Positions 36,301 to 47,527 of a DNA stretch of 64,000 nucleotides are shown piece by piece. The stretch's first letter is position 1, and each line of letters begins with the position of its first letter. Under the pieces are notes generated by a model that was given only the letters and a program-made list of their open reading frames with translations, was not told where the DNA came from and made no database searches. The DNA is from Nymphalis io (taxonomy: Eukaryota > Arthropoda > Insecta > Lepidoptera > Nymphalidae). Position numbers and translations under genes: made by a program. The stretch spans positions 5,905,001 through 5,969,000 of the forward strand of contig NC_065897.1 of the NCBI RefSeq assembly GCF_905147045.1. Reading direction: 5' to 3'.

Positions 36301-37206
36301 AAAAATACTGAACTATGCATATATAAGGTTAATCGAGAGGTTTAGTATAATAGCGAAATATTAACGATATATTTCATTTGCATAAACGTCAACTAATATG
36401 AACTGAAAGCTGACAGAAATTAAGCGATCGTCAGTAAGAGTGTTAGTTAACAATTTAATTATTGTATAAATAAGAACCTATTGAACTAGATACGATAATA
36501 TAATCGTAATATTCCCTAAGTTTTTACAAATTTAACACAATTTTAATCATCTTAATCATTTAATGCCTATTTTATATTACACAAATTGATGAGAAGAATT
36601 ATAAAAATAGGATATGTATTATAAAGTTACTTATCTTTCCACGACTGTATACATATATAAACTAACAAAATCCGGCAGATGTGGTTTTGAATGTATATTT
36701 GTATAATATACTAAAAGTAATATAAATTATTCTGTCTAAACTAATATTTTAACAATATTTGAATTAACCGTATCATATAGATATACGTTGTCGAGGATAT
36801 TTCCTAGGCCTTTTTGAGCCAAGCCAGCTCAATTTTTCTAAACAACGTTCTTAAGAAACGCATTTGTTCGACCGATTTTTCGTAAATCCATTTATTTAAA
36901 TGAAATAATATATATCCGTCCAGAAGGTACATCCTAATATCGGAGAAAGAATGCTTAAAATCGGATAAGAAGTTTCGTCGACTACATCCTATATCCAAAC
37001 TCAAAAACATTACCTCTATATAAAATAAAAAATTGTCCAAATATTATCAATTAATGAATGTGAAATGAATAGTATTAAGGCAGGAAATTAAAATTATTAT
37101 TATTATTTTGTATAATTTAATGATCAAATAAATAAACACATTTTAGATCGATGACTAATAAAACAAACTGAATATATTTAGCACTACAATGGTATGAAAA
37201 CAACAC
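36301..37206. other. convergent intergenic DNA and 3' UTR of the - Ig gene
   Basis: AT-rich. Holds the AATAAA candidate at 36891; nothing else recognised. Confidence 0.5.
36891..36896 (-). promoter_or_regulatory. candidate polyadenylation signal AATAAA for the - Ig gene
   Basis: This is the first canonical AATAAA on the - strand past the stop at 37207, about 310 bases downstream. Supported by position only. Confidence 0.35.
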
Positions 37207-37478
37207 TCAAACCATACGCATAACAAACATACATCCTATAGCTAGAACCAAGATACCACCTGCAAAGAATATTCCATAGAAAGTTCCGTCTGATATCTGC
37301 GTGGCAGTAACCGGTTCAGGTTCAACGTTTTCTTCTTCAACTAATTCGATTTCTGGCTGTTCAACTGTTGAAGCAAGGATGGGTTCTGACCAGGGGGAGT
37401 CACCAGCTTCATTGGAGGCACGGAAGCGGACCCAATATTCAGTTTTTTCATTCAGTTCGGGCAACGTTAGTGTAAGAC
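37207..37478 (-). CDS. exon 10, end of FnIII, acidic linker and C-terminal anchor (- gene)
   Basis: Acceptor TTTTTTACAG, phase 1; stop TGA at 37209-37207; 272 bp. It encodes TEYWVRFRASNEAGDSPW, an acidic linker (IELVEEENVEPEP) and the hydrophobic end (GIFFAGGILVLAIGCMF). Confidence 0.95.
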
Positions 37479-40400
37479 CTGTAAAAAAATATTTACTTCA
37501 CTAAAATCTTTAAAAAACATATTTCTACTAAGAAAATTTTCATATGGTATGTTTTTCTTCAATAATTGAAAAAAGAATAAGCGCTTCCATATAAAAACAT
37601 CAACTGGTTGAACAAGAAGGCCTCCGCAAGGAATTCTCTACAGACGATATACTTTAGAACCTTTTTTGTTGCCTTACAAAATGTGCGTAGACAGTAAAAA
37701 TTAATACAAGCCAAAGGGAAATAAAGTGCGTTATGCTGAACATAAAAGAACAGCATAGATTATATCATTAGAAAATTAGATTGACATTAAGAGCAATCGA
37801 CACCCCTACGCATGCACCTAAACTTAAGTGGAAAAGAGCAGGCCATGTGGCTAGACTGCAAGATAAAAAATGGGCCAAAAAGTTGACTTCTTGTGTGGGG
37901 TGAATTGATGGTAAATGTAAACGAAGAAGACCACATACGCTGGGAGGATAAGATCGTATAGCTGGATGACGCTGGTTGGGCGTAGCGACAGACAAAGAAA
38001 CCTAGCATTCACCTCAATGAATTAAGGAAATGATATATTGACAGCATTCAGTTCAGGCACATATACGGTATAATGTACTACAGTGGTATATTATTTTACC
38101 TGAACTTTCACCATCTACTATATCATAGCCGTCTATTTTCAACAACGCTTCTTCGGCTTTCTTCCAATCAACATCTCTTGGTGTGCCTACTCTCTTCTTT
38201 AAAAAGTTTTTAAATTCCATGTATTGAATAAGTACTTCTGAAAAACCAAAAATACTTTCAATTAGTCATGTATTACATGTAATTTAATTAAATTAACATT
38301 TTATTAGAATATCAATATTGTGACTAACCGTCGACTGGGAAAAGTGTTTCACCATGCCATTTGACTTGGAAGTGAAGAGCATCGTGTGTAGCATTTTCAA
38401 GGCTTATCTGCAAATAAAAAAATAATAAAACTTTAATAATTGATATGCAAACTATATTCAAATATCTGATGAGCCTTATAAAAGAAACGAATATATTGAT
38501 TTAGATAGTTAATTCGCGCTGAATTACGAAACTTGGTGAAATTTATATAAACGTGTGACGAGTGTTATTTTTTTTAAGTAATTATCTATTACGTGATAAA
38601 TTAAATTTACATTTTTTTAATTTATAGTAGGTGAAAAATGAAAAGATTACTCAACGGCAAATGATCACTCAAATATTTAGGCGGCCTTAGTTTTATTTAA
38701 CAATGTACAATTTACGATGGCATAATTTCTTATGATATTTTCTATTCATCTTTAAAAGTGGAAGCTGTTAGAATTCCACAATTATTTAGCACTACTAAAT
38801 ACCTCGGTTGGCTTCCTCGGTTTCTCTAATTTTAATACGGCGAAAACTTTATCAACTTCTCCGTAGCGATTACTAGATCTACATCGGTATCTTTGACCGA
38901 AAGTTGAATCATTAGCTACTAAAGTAATGACAGCTTTCTCTCCATCGTCTATTAATTTTATGTCATCTTTAGAAAATTCAGTTAAAATATCACCATCTTC
39001 CTTAAACCATCTGTAGATTGGTTTTGGATGTGCATTTGAAGCGCAAACTAAATCTACGCTGAAATTAAAAAAACAAATGAAACGCGACTTAGGCATAGTA
39101 TTCTTATATAGCTTGTGTTATAACATTTTCTACCTTTCATTTTCCTTGCCCGGCACCAGGGCTGTATCATTGCCATCTTCAAACACAGGAGCATCTATAA
39201 TAACGTTAAATACTGATTGAAAGTACTGTAAAAGCAAATAAATACCAAAACTAGAATTGTTTTTGTACAAATAAGCAGAAAATGGAAAATCCATTTATTA
39301 TCATGTACTCATTATACTTGTATATTATCTCAAAAATATTCCTCCTCTCTAGATTTAGAAAGTTATCAAATGTAAGTATAAAAATTATTATAAAGTATAG
39401 CTCCTCCATTATATGCAAAAAATAGTAACTAACGCCATCTACATGTGCGCGGTAAAATTAGTATTACTCAGTCTTCACATTAAGGCTTTTGAGTGTAGCA
39501 GCGCCATCTACTTATACCATTTATAACTAAACATTTAAATTTTAGGTATTTATTAAGACGCCAAAACATTAACATTTATTTTTGCATCGTTTTAATTTGT
39601 ATAGTAGTAATAAAGAACCATCACTTTAAGACCAAAATGAGAGGCAAGATGTGCTATGAAGTTGTTCGCTGCAAATGCTTATGAGAGCGGAAGAAAAATC
39701 GAGGATTTACGATGATATGATTTTTTATAAATGATTTTAAATGATGCCTTAGTTATTTAAACGATAAAGTATGCCTTTTTAATATTTTTGCTTTTTATGA
39801 TTTGCGTTCTTTTTTGCCTTGTTCTCATTTTAAGCATAAAATGATAGACATATGCTATAAAATCGGTTTACTATTTATTACATTTTTATCTGATCCTTTT
39901 TTTAAATTTACGTAAATTACGTAACGCAGTTTCAAAAAAATCCTATGAAAATGCCATTCAATATGAAACTTTTTTTTACCATAAAATTATATCTTTACTG
40001 ATTACATTATGGTTATAATTTCTCGCTATATAAATATAATTGTTCCACTTATTAAAGTGGATGAATGTTCGGAATATTGCTGTGTCAGATTTTCAAGAGT
40101 ATATACTGAATGAAAAAATGACAGAGAACATCGAACATCGAAAAAAAGTTCTACTGCATGTAGAACTTTTTTTCAGATTACACTTCAAACGTATTCGTAG
40201 ATAATGGCAATTTCATGTGGACTTGTATTTTTTTTAATTAAAAGTAATACAAATTTTCAATCTACAACATACAATCAACCTAAATTTTAAAGAAAACATA
40301 TATCATTTATTTTTATAAGTTTTTCGCCATTCTTTTAAATTATGAATTCTACTGTTTTTTCGAAAGATAACATAAGTAGCAGGTTTTTTATACATACATA

Positions 40401-43400
40401 ATATTATAATAGATCAGACTTTAACAGTGCTATTTATATCACTGCTAGCTACGTCATTCGAATACATACAATTAACAAGTAGTGTTATATTCAAGCTTGT
40501 GCTCGCAGTACAGTCATCTAAATTTGGACTCTCTTGTATCGCATCGCAATTGTAAAAACCACTGTCTTCTGGCTCCAGAGATGTGATTGTCAAGAGACCT
40601 TCGAACCCTTGGCTATTGTACTTTGTCATGACTTGGTATTTTGAAGGATTGACGTCCTCTAAAACAGGGTGATGCAACAGATCGTTATTAGTATTTTGTA
40701 GAAGTAATTACTCAAAGTAAAAAAAAGAAAGTAACAGCCTGTTAATGCCCCACTGCTGGTTTGAGCTTATTCCGCCACGCTGCAATATGCGGGTTGGTGG
40801 ATACACATGTGACAGAATTTCAGTGAAATTAGACACATGCAGATTTCATCATGATGTTTTCCTTTACAGCTGAGCAAGTGATTAATTATAAATAAATGAA
40901 AATTCAGTGGTGCTTGCCTGAGTTTGAACCCACGATCATCGGTTAAGATTCACGCGTTCTAACAACTAAGCCATCTTGGCTCAGTAATTACGAAACTGTA
41001 ATTATTGTGAAGGAAGAAATAACACACGTACATAATCCGTAACAATGTCAAATTCTTGAAATAATGAGGAAAAAACCCTGGTATCGGAGATCCGTCCAAT
41101 TTGTGCTTACCTGTGATAATTTCCCCATTCCTATGCCAAAGTAGTCTTGGTTCAGGTTCACCTTTCGCTTGACAAGATAGCGTTATAGATCGGCCGCGGT
41201 CTACTGTTACTTCTGTTGGTGTATCCACGAATTCGGATGGTTCTGTATATTACATAAACTTTAAAATATATTTTAAAAGCTTTTTTGCCTTAGTAGCTTA
41301 GTAGCTAAAAATCAATAAGGCAAAAGTAAAAAGAAATTAATATATTAACTGTTGCTTCTTAATACATATTCTGCAATGTCATACTCGTATAATCGTGTAC
41401 GAAATAATATTAATAATTCTAAAATATGATACACATAACGTTGGTACAAGGAACTATCACAAACAATTACTCCTTTTATTCGACTGCATAAAATCAATAA
41501 CTCTTTTATGGGGCAATGTATACTGTTTTACAGGCTCCCAGAATGTGTTCAAAATGCCTTTCGTGCTAAATTTATCGTGATATGCTATATCGGATAAATA
41601 AATTTGATTTGATTTGAGATTCTATGACTAGATGTATATATTTACATGATTAACACTCATTGATAACAATCGTTTATTTCAGGCAATTGAAGCTATTGCT
41701 TTTCAATGTTAAAAGGGCAATAGCAGCGAATTGCAACCATTTTTAGGTTAATTAACACGCTGAATTATATTTGCCAACGTTGAGTATAAAATCGAATACT
41801 CCGACATAGTTGATAAAGTTAATTTTTACTAACCTATAATGCAAAGTGAAATATTATGTTTCACAGCACCCGACCGACACTCCCAAACTCCCGTATCTTC
41901 CACATTAGCATTACTGATGACAAGAACCATAGCTGGTATACGAGTTCGGAACGCGGGTACAAAATGTTCCTGAGTAAACACCCGATTCGTTACTACTCGT
42001 TGTACAACGTTTCCTGAAGGATTTATCCATTCTACCTGAAAATATAAATTAAATTATGCAAAAAAGAACTTGTTTACCTTACGCATATGATTAAAAAATT
42101 TGGAGTAAATAGATGATAAACAAAATCTAACTAAAGATCAATAACAGGCAGGCTACGACCTCTTCATATAAGCAGTTTATTTGAGAACTTTGCTCCAATG
42201 CAGTTCATTATCATGAAGACTTTTACACAATATTCACCACCGAGAACTAGTCAAATTATAAACACAAATGAAAGCACATGAAAAGTCCGTGATGCTTGCC
42301 CGGATATTCGGATAAGAGCTACGTGTTCCATCCGCTTCTTGTCATTCATTCGATGCAAGATTTGAACCAAAAATACTTATAATAAAAAGTATGAGGTTAG
42401 TATTCGTTAATCTTCACCAAGGATATAATAATTTAATTGTAATATTTTTATTATTATATATTTTATTCAAAATTTTATAAATATTTTAATAATAGTTTAT
42501 AAATCGCTGGTTTTGAAGATAATACAACATTAAAAATGGTTCTGTATTTCATAATGTAACATTATTTAAATATCCCACTCAATATTTGAATTCGGTTTGC
42601 AGAAAGAAATGTGGTAATGAATAAATGATTACAGTAAAAGTGTACTGTGTAACACATCTTGTGTTACACAGTACACGTTCTTACATGTTTATAACTTAAT
42701 TCAATATATTAAACCGTCATATTATTTTTAAATATGAACATAAACAATAATACTGACACGATTAACAGTTTCATTGCCCCTAATTAATTCTTTAACAAAT
42801 ATTTATAATACGCGGAACGCGGTACCATTGCTTGTAAAATTAACCTAAATTTGGTGTGGTCTCACGTAATTGTTTATTTTTTCTATATATGACACACGTA
42901 TAACATTTACAGAAAAAAAATGACGTGAGGCTTAAGCAAAAATTTTATGATCTCATAACACATTACTAGTAAATTAAAAACATCTTACTCCAAAAGTATA
43001 TATAATAATTAACTCAAATAATACTATATAAATTTTTACTTGTATAAATAATCAACTAACCATCCCGACTTCGTATAGGTTAAATAAAAATTTTATTCTG
43101 GGATAACTTTCACCCAATACTGTGCTAATGCTTCGTACAACCCGTGTTTAATAACGTACCTAATACTGCTAAAACTAGTGATTCTAATTCTAAAAATTTA
43201 TTCACAAAAAAATTATAATTACTAAATTGTGACAATTGAACTAGACTACGGTTGTCATAAAAATAATATATTTTTTAATGAATAAAATAAAATGGCTATT
43301 GTGAGTTATCCATAAAATATAGGAAATTTTTTTAGAGGTGGTAGGTCATTGTCATTGTGACGCCTGCAGAACTTGCGTCCAACGAAATTTCTTTTGCCAC

Positions 43401-46400
43401 CGATATTGGACTACGCCGACTCGTGGTGCCTTAACATATCTAAAAAATCAACTAATTAAACTCCAGCGTCTCCAAAACGTTGTCATTACATTCATATTCG
43501 GCTTGCGTAAATATGATCATATTTTGGATTATTGTAAACTGAGCTTCAAACTACATTTACGTCGTAACTGACATATTATATCTCTTTTGTACTGTATTTC
43601 ATCGTCTAACGCCTTTTTACCTTAAAAATAAATTTGAATTTATTTTTACTTATAATGAAATTGCTAAGATATTGTAAAAATTTTACACTGCGAGCACCTA
43701 TTTACAATAGAAACGTTTATAAAACTACTTACCTGCTGTCCTGCTATGGAATGCATTGCCAATACAAATCAGACGATGGCGAAATATACACGTATATTTA
43801 TTTAAAAAGTACATAAAACAATATTATTTTAATCTATAATTTAATATACTGTTAATACTGTCATATATATATATATATATATATATTTGTAATATTAGTG
43901 TAAATTTATTTTATATAAATATTAGTATGTATGATCAATTATACATATACATATTATTATATTTAATATATTATAGTATACCACCTGCCTCTTTATTGAT
44001 TTATGTAGCAATATTTCTCCTCTAACCTTTGGTTGTCTGGTAGAATTTGATTTTTAGCAATAATACCGCTCCTATTTGCATAGCTGTTTAGGGACTGCAT
44101 AGTTTTGTAAAAATATTTTACTTATTTTGGTGTGTTATTATTAAATTTAAAATATCATTATGAAATGAAGTCTAAGCTATAAATTAATTAAAATAAGTTG
44201 CCAGAATAAGAGACACATAAATTATACGTCACATTTTTTACCCAGGTTTGTTTTTTGCTGAAATTTTAAAAACGTTAATATAAATTATTACAATATTTAA
44301 TTTTTACAATTTTAAATTTAAATCTCTAGACAAAATTATTTAAGTAATTTTAGTTACTTAAAACACGGATCTATTGCTATTGGAATGTTTTATTTGAAAG
44401 ATAAAAGTAACTTATTCTTTATGTTATTTAAAAATTAGACGTAGAAACTTTTGAGATTTTTTTCAAATTCATATAATTTTGCTAATTATGAAATGTAAGC
44501 AATAAAATAAATAGAGTCAGTCAGAGTAGTATAGTTTAAAAAACTGACTGTAACTGACCTTGTGGATTAATTAACGAAGACAAATCGATTTCAGCTTATT
44601 ATATAAAACACAATTTATTTACTTTAGAAAATTTATCTCACATTAGTTCTGCAGAATAATCAATTTAAAAGAAATAAAAAAAGTCGAGCGTACATTCTCA
44701 AATTGTGATAGACTAAATACATAGAAAGTTTAATGACCAAATAAGAGAATGGATTTAATTTTATTTCATATAATTAAGCCACTGTGTTAACTATTATGTT
44801 GTCAAATTTATATAATAAGAACCCTCCAGACTGATTTCGGCCACGGCGGCCAAACTCAAGAGAAATTATGCGCAGGATATATTATCGTGCACAACTGTGT
44901 GCCCAAATACAGGTGCACTCTCTCTTCCCTCACTCTCATAATCCAATGGGACGGCAATCCGACATGACCGGAAAGAGTTCAGGCGCAGGACCAACGGCTT
45001 TACGTGCTTACGTGCTTACGTGAAATATATATATGTATATATATATATATATGTGATTATAATTAATGGCTGACATATCGGGAAGTCAAAATATTTTACA
45101 GTAAAACTTTCACTAGACTTGGCATAATTTTTCATAAATATTTTGGATTGGATCTTATTTTTAGAATAATCTAATCGTAATTTGTTACCACATTAATTAA
45201 TTTTTTTAATATAAGTTTTACTCTCTCTTAGCGCCCCTTGTAATAATATAGCAAAGTTCTTTCAATAGGCAATTAATGTAGCTTATATTTTATAGCATTA
45301 TAATTTATGGCTTTTTAATATTTGTCTCGCATGAAACGGGTCATGTAAAACTTTTTAACAAACATCAAAATATTTTAATTGAATTAAATATTATCTTTAT
45401 TATAATACGTTTTTTTATGTTGAATTAATTTATTGATTGAATATTATAATCATTACTTAATCCTATAGATAAAGTAGAGAAAATGTTATTAGTTCCCGTG
45501 ACTTTATTCGTTTCATTTTAGATATGGAGATAGAGTTTAGTTTTATGTTCTAAAAACCCTGCTTATTGCCCAAAATACATAAACGTTCCGTAAATCTTCC
45601 ATTGCTGGGCCACAAAGGCCTCTTCAATGTGTAAAGGGAGAAGATATGAAGCTGACACCAAGATGCTTCAATGTGCTTTTGTGGTTTTTTATTTTATTTT
45701 TGCAATTGTAAAGGCAAACCATTTTATTATTCCTTAGAGAAAACAAAAAATTGAAATGTCGTATAAAGATATTGTAATTATAAAGATTACATATACCTAT
45801 ATATTCCATTTTAAGCCTCAACTTATTTTGAGCCTTGAAGTATTGGTATAGAGTTTCTTATACAATGATTATAAAATATTATATTTCTTTACCAAAGTTA
45901 GTAATTAAACTATGCTTACCTTTTGGTTCTTATTAGTGCCCTTACAGACAATTGATTTACGTATACCAGCATTATAATAGTTCTTATCGGGCCCATAATC
46001 TATGGGTTCGATTGATAAGCCCCTCGTTTCCTTTTGTATTGATTTTGATCCGTAAACTAGAATTGAAAAAACGAATGCTTATTGTTAACACTTTTCATTT
46101 GCCAATTTCTATAAACTCTTAGATAACACTTGTAATTAGACAAGTCAAAAGGTAATTATTTGGCAATGAGCTACTGAATGTCGAGATAAACATTCCCCAA
46201 AGATCTTTTGGGAATATTGATAAGGTCGTATTTTTATTTACAAAAACGTATCCTGCGCCTCTCACTATTCAAACCTCTAAAATGTATGCCAAATAACAAT
46301 CTTTTTAGCATGCTAATTGCTAAGTGCAACATTTTAGAGCCTTGGCTTGTATTTTTGAACATTGGGAACCATCGTTGCTGAAAATAGTAAAAGTGAAGAA

Positions 46401-47115
46401 GGCACAAATGCTACTACCAAGAATGGACCCAAAAATGGCGCCCCATAATAGAGATGACCTGAATATGGTTAGACCGAATACTATCCAAACCGACTCCTTA
46501 TTCTATCCAGAATCTCAAAGACAACTAACATCTCTTCAAGGAAGTCACACTAGCACACATTACGAATCAATGAATAAGTCATCAGAACTCTAACACGTCA
46601 AATGCAAACCAACATTTATATTGCAAATGAATACCATATCTCTATCAAATACCTAATCCTGAAACTTTGATTGTGATGCTGCCTGGTAATAAACATCCAA
46701 GTGTGCTAAAATAATATTAAAAGAAATTAATTAATTTAAGATAAGATACACCAAGGGCACGGGCAACAAGTCTTTTTTTAAGATACAAATAAAATAGATT
46801 AAAAAAAATGTAGTAATTGTATTGAAAATAATTAGGCCAAGTGTCTCGAGTGGTGTTTTTCAGCCTTACTTATACAATTATTTATTTATCTAAGTTAAGT
46901 ATTAGTAATTCAATACCGGAAAGAAGAATTGATGTATTGTACAATATTAATTAATTGAGAACTTAAGCTGCAATATTCAAAATTAAATATAAGTCATCTG
47001 TCCATTACGCCAGTTGTTAGTATAAATAATACGAGCATATTTAACAAGTGCAATAAAAAATACCTGCTCTATAGAACATATAAATAAAAACAATCACGTA
47101 AAAAATCCACTTCAT
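37207..47115 (-). CDS. Ig/FnIII cell-adhesion protein (NCAM/fasciclin-2-like), complete, 10 exons
   Basis: Exons on the - strand in transcript order: 47115-47064, 46056-45920, 42035-41834, 41242-41111, 40658-40470, 39194-39134, 39058-38803, 38407-38329, 38237-38100 and 37478-37207. The joined frame is 1518 bases, 505 residues plus stop. Residues 1-17 are a signal peptide (MKWIFYVIVFIYMFYRA). Ig1 is about 40-130 (IVCKG, VEW, WECRSG), Ig2 131-237 (LSCQAKG, LLWHRNG, GFYNCDA) and Ig3 238-335 (LVCASN, YRWFKEDG, YRCRSS). FnIII is about 340-445, with VKW and YWVRFRASNEAGDSPWSEP. An acidic Glu/Pro linker (about 452-471) precedes a hydrophobic segment (about 483-502) ending MRMV, which is either a GPI signal (SDG is a plausible cleavage site) or a membrane span with a four-residue tail. 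There are five N-glycosylation sequons. The exon plan matches the convergent gene at 24495-32607. Cell-surface adhesion or recognition is inferred from family. Confidence 0.94.
37786..38012 (+). mobile_element. RTE-like LINE remnant in the last intron of the - Ig gene
   Basis: The + strand reads LKWKRAGHVARLQDKKWAKK with later KRRRPHTLGG, the conserved C-terminal end of RTE-type ORFs, but with in-frame stops. It lies antisense to the host gene. Confidence 0.75.
38100..38237 (-). CDS. exon 9, middle of FnIII (- gene)
   Basis: Acceptor GGTTTTTCAG, donor GTAAAA; phase 1 to 1; 138 bp. It encodes a Lys/Glu-rich segment (VLIQYMEFKNFLKKRVG, KKAEEALLKIDGYD). Confidence 0.87.
38329..38407 (-). CDS. 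exon 8, first FnIII strands (- gene)
   Basis: Acceptor TATTTGCAG, donor GTTAGT; phase 0 to 1; 79 bp. It encodes ISLENATHDALHFQVKWHG, keeping the FnIII core tryptophan that the paralogue has lost. Confidence 0.88.
38803..39058 (-). CDS. exon 7, most of Ig3 (- gene)
   Basis: Acceptor AATTTCAG, donor GTATTT; phase 2 to 0; 256 bp. It encodes VDLVCASNAHPKPIYRWFK through RYRCRSSNRYG. It corresponds to two exons of the + strand paralogue (103 + 159 bp). Confidence 0.93.
39134..39194 (-). CDS. exon 6, start of Ig3 (- gene)
   Basis: Acceptor GTTATTATAG, donor GTAGAA; phase 1 to 2; 61 bp. It encodes APVFEDGNDTALVPGKENE. It is a short exon, supported by frame continuity and by the matching phases of the paralogous exon. 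Confidence 0.85.
40140..40174. repeat. perfect 15-bp inverted repeat (intronic hairpin)
   Basis: GAAAAAAAGTTCTAC at 40140-40154 and its exact reverse complement at 40160-40174, with loop TGCAT, in the intron before the 39194-39134 exon of the - gene. Confidence 0.85.
40470..40658 (-). CDS. exon 5, second half of Ig2 (- gene)
   Basis: Acceptor CTGTTTTAG, donor GTATGT; phase 1 to 1; 189 bp. It encodes LLTITSLEPEDSGFYNCDA, then an extra cysteine (DDCTAS) and the sequon in LNITLL. An alternative acceptor two bases downstream would break the frame. Confidence 0.9.
40712..40982 (-). repeat. SINE family B in an intron of the - Ig gene, 9-bp target duplication
   Basis: Shortened body between CCCACTGCTGG and the AGCCAAGATGGC head. 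Flanked by AGTAATTAC at 40703-40711 and 40983-40991. It inserted in the same orientation as the host gene. Confidence 0.82.
41111..41242 (-). CDS. exon 4, first half of Ig2 (- gene)
   Basis: Acceptor AATATACAG, donor GTAAGC; phase 1 to 1; 132 bp. It encodes ITLSCQAKGEPEPRLLWHRN, a typical I-set first half. Confidence 0.94.
41455..41615 (+). repeat. LINE 3'-end remnant in an intron of the - Ig gene
   Basis: It ends in a short ATTTGATTTGATTTG tail, the simple-repeat end of CR1-like LINEs, preceded by a degraded frame (GSQNVFKMPF). Assignment is tentative. Confidence 0.4.
41834..42035 (-). CDS. exon 3, second half of Ig1 (- gene)
   Basis: Acceptor TATTTTCAG, donor GTTAGT; phase 0 to 1; 202 bp. 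It encodes VEWINPSGNVVQ and VEDTGVWECRSG. The upstream intron (3.9 kb) holds LINE remnants, old SINEs and a perfect hairpin. Confidence 0.93.
42149..42345 (-). repeat. SINE family B, old copy in an intron of the - Ig gene
   Basis: Keeps TTTGCTCCAATGCAGTTC, AAAGCACATGAAAAGTC and TGCTTGCCCGGATATTCG. Strongly diverged. Confidence 0.5.
42640..42676. repeat. perfect 17-bp inverted repeat (intronic hairpin)
   Basis: GTGTACTGTGTAACACA at 42640-42656 and its exact reverse complement at 42660-42676, with loop TCT. It is of mixed composition, so chance is unlikely. Located in the 3.9-kb intron of the - gene. Confidence 0.95.
43330..43840 (+). mobile_element. decayed LINE (CR1/jockey-like), end of reverse transcriptase region
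   Basis: Readable in shifting frames: LIKLQRLQNVVITFIFGLRK, KYDHILDYCKLS and later LLWNALPIQIRRWRN, collinear with the C-terminal part of such ORFs but with stops and frameshifts. A TA-repeat follows at 43865-43888. Antisense to the host - gene. Confidence 0.7.
44820..45022 (-). repeat. SINE family A, head missing, in an intron of the - Ig gene
   Basis: On the - strand it runs from CACGTAAAGCCGTTGGTCC to GGCCGCCGTGGCCG and CAGTCTGGAGGG. The missing head is replaced by an 8-bp tandem (TACGTGCT) at 45001-45022 and a TA-repeat at 45027-45052. Confidence 0.75.
45592..45655 (-). repeat. SINE family B or RTE tail fragment
   Basis: Only CCATTGCTGGGCCACAAAGG and the following CTTC remain of the shared SINE/LINE tail block. 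Confidence 0.35.
45920..46056 (-). CDS. exon 2, first half of Ig1 (- gene)
   Basis: Acceptor CAATTCTAG, donor GTAAGC; phase 1 to 0; 137 bp. It encodes SKSIQKETRGLSIEPIDYG and YNAGIRKSIVCKG with the first Ig1 cysteine. Confidence 0.9.
46324..46593 (+). other. 89-codon open frame in the first intron of the - Ig gene, unrecognised
   Basis: Higher GC than its surroundings and free of stops, with Met at 46324 by alternative start only. The protein (ALACIFEHWEPSLLKIVKVK and on) matches no family I know. It probably belongs to a decayed mobile element; a nested gene is less likely. Confidence 0.25.
47064..47115 (-). CDS. exon 1, start codon and signal peptide (- gene)
   Basis: ATG at 47115-47113 opens a hydrophobic leader (KWIFYVIVFIYMFYRA). 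Donor GTATTT follows after one base of the next codon (phase 1). Lys2 followed by a 14-residue apolar run fits a secretory signal. The next exon continues the frame. Confidence 0.85.
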
Positions 47116-47527
47116 TCTTATTTATTTTTTCACTCGACACAAAACACGCACTTTTAAAACTTTACAAGCTAAAGTTTAAACCTATGTAGACTTCATTGTC
47201 GTAAAAGCGGTAGACCACAAATGGGCTCTGTATGGTATGTAGGCTTACACAAAACGTTATAATTAATGGGGTCACACAATTGCTGCAAATTATTTTCATT
47301 ATTTCTAACAATGTCACCGGTATTGAATCAGGAAGTAACACTTAAAGTATGCTGAAATTAAAAAGGTCATATAACTAATGGTGTGGTAATTAACGACTTA
47401 TTATTATTAGAATGATACACATACATATTAATTTATTTAAGCGAAAAAAATAGCAGCTAAAATTAATAAAAAATCACAAGACGATATTAATATAAAAGTA
47501 ATTACTAAAACTATTAGATCCTAATAA
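47116..47527. other. 5' flank of the - Ig gene
   Basis: This should hold the promoter and 5' UTR of the - strand gene. I see no clear initiator, TATA or downstream element on the - strand; the sequence is AT-rich. Confidence 0.4.
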
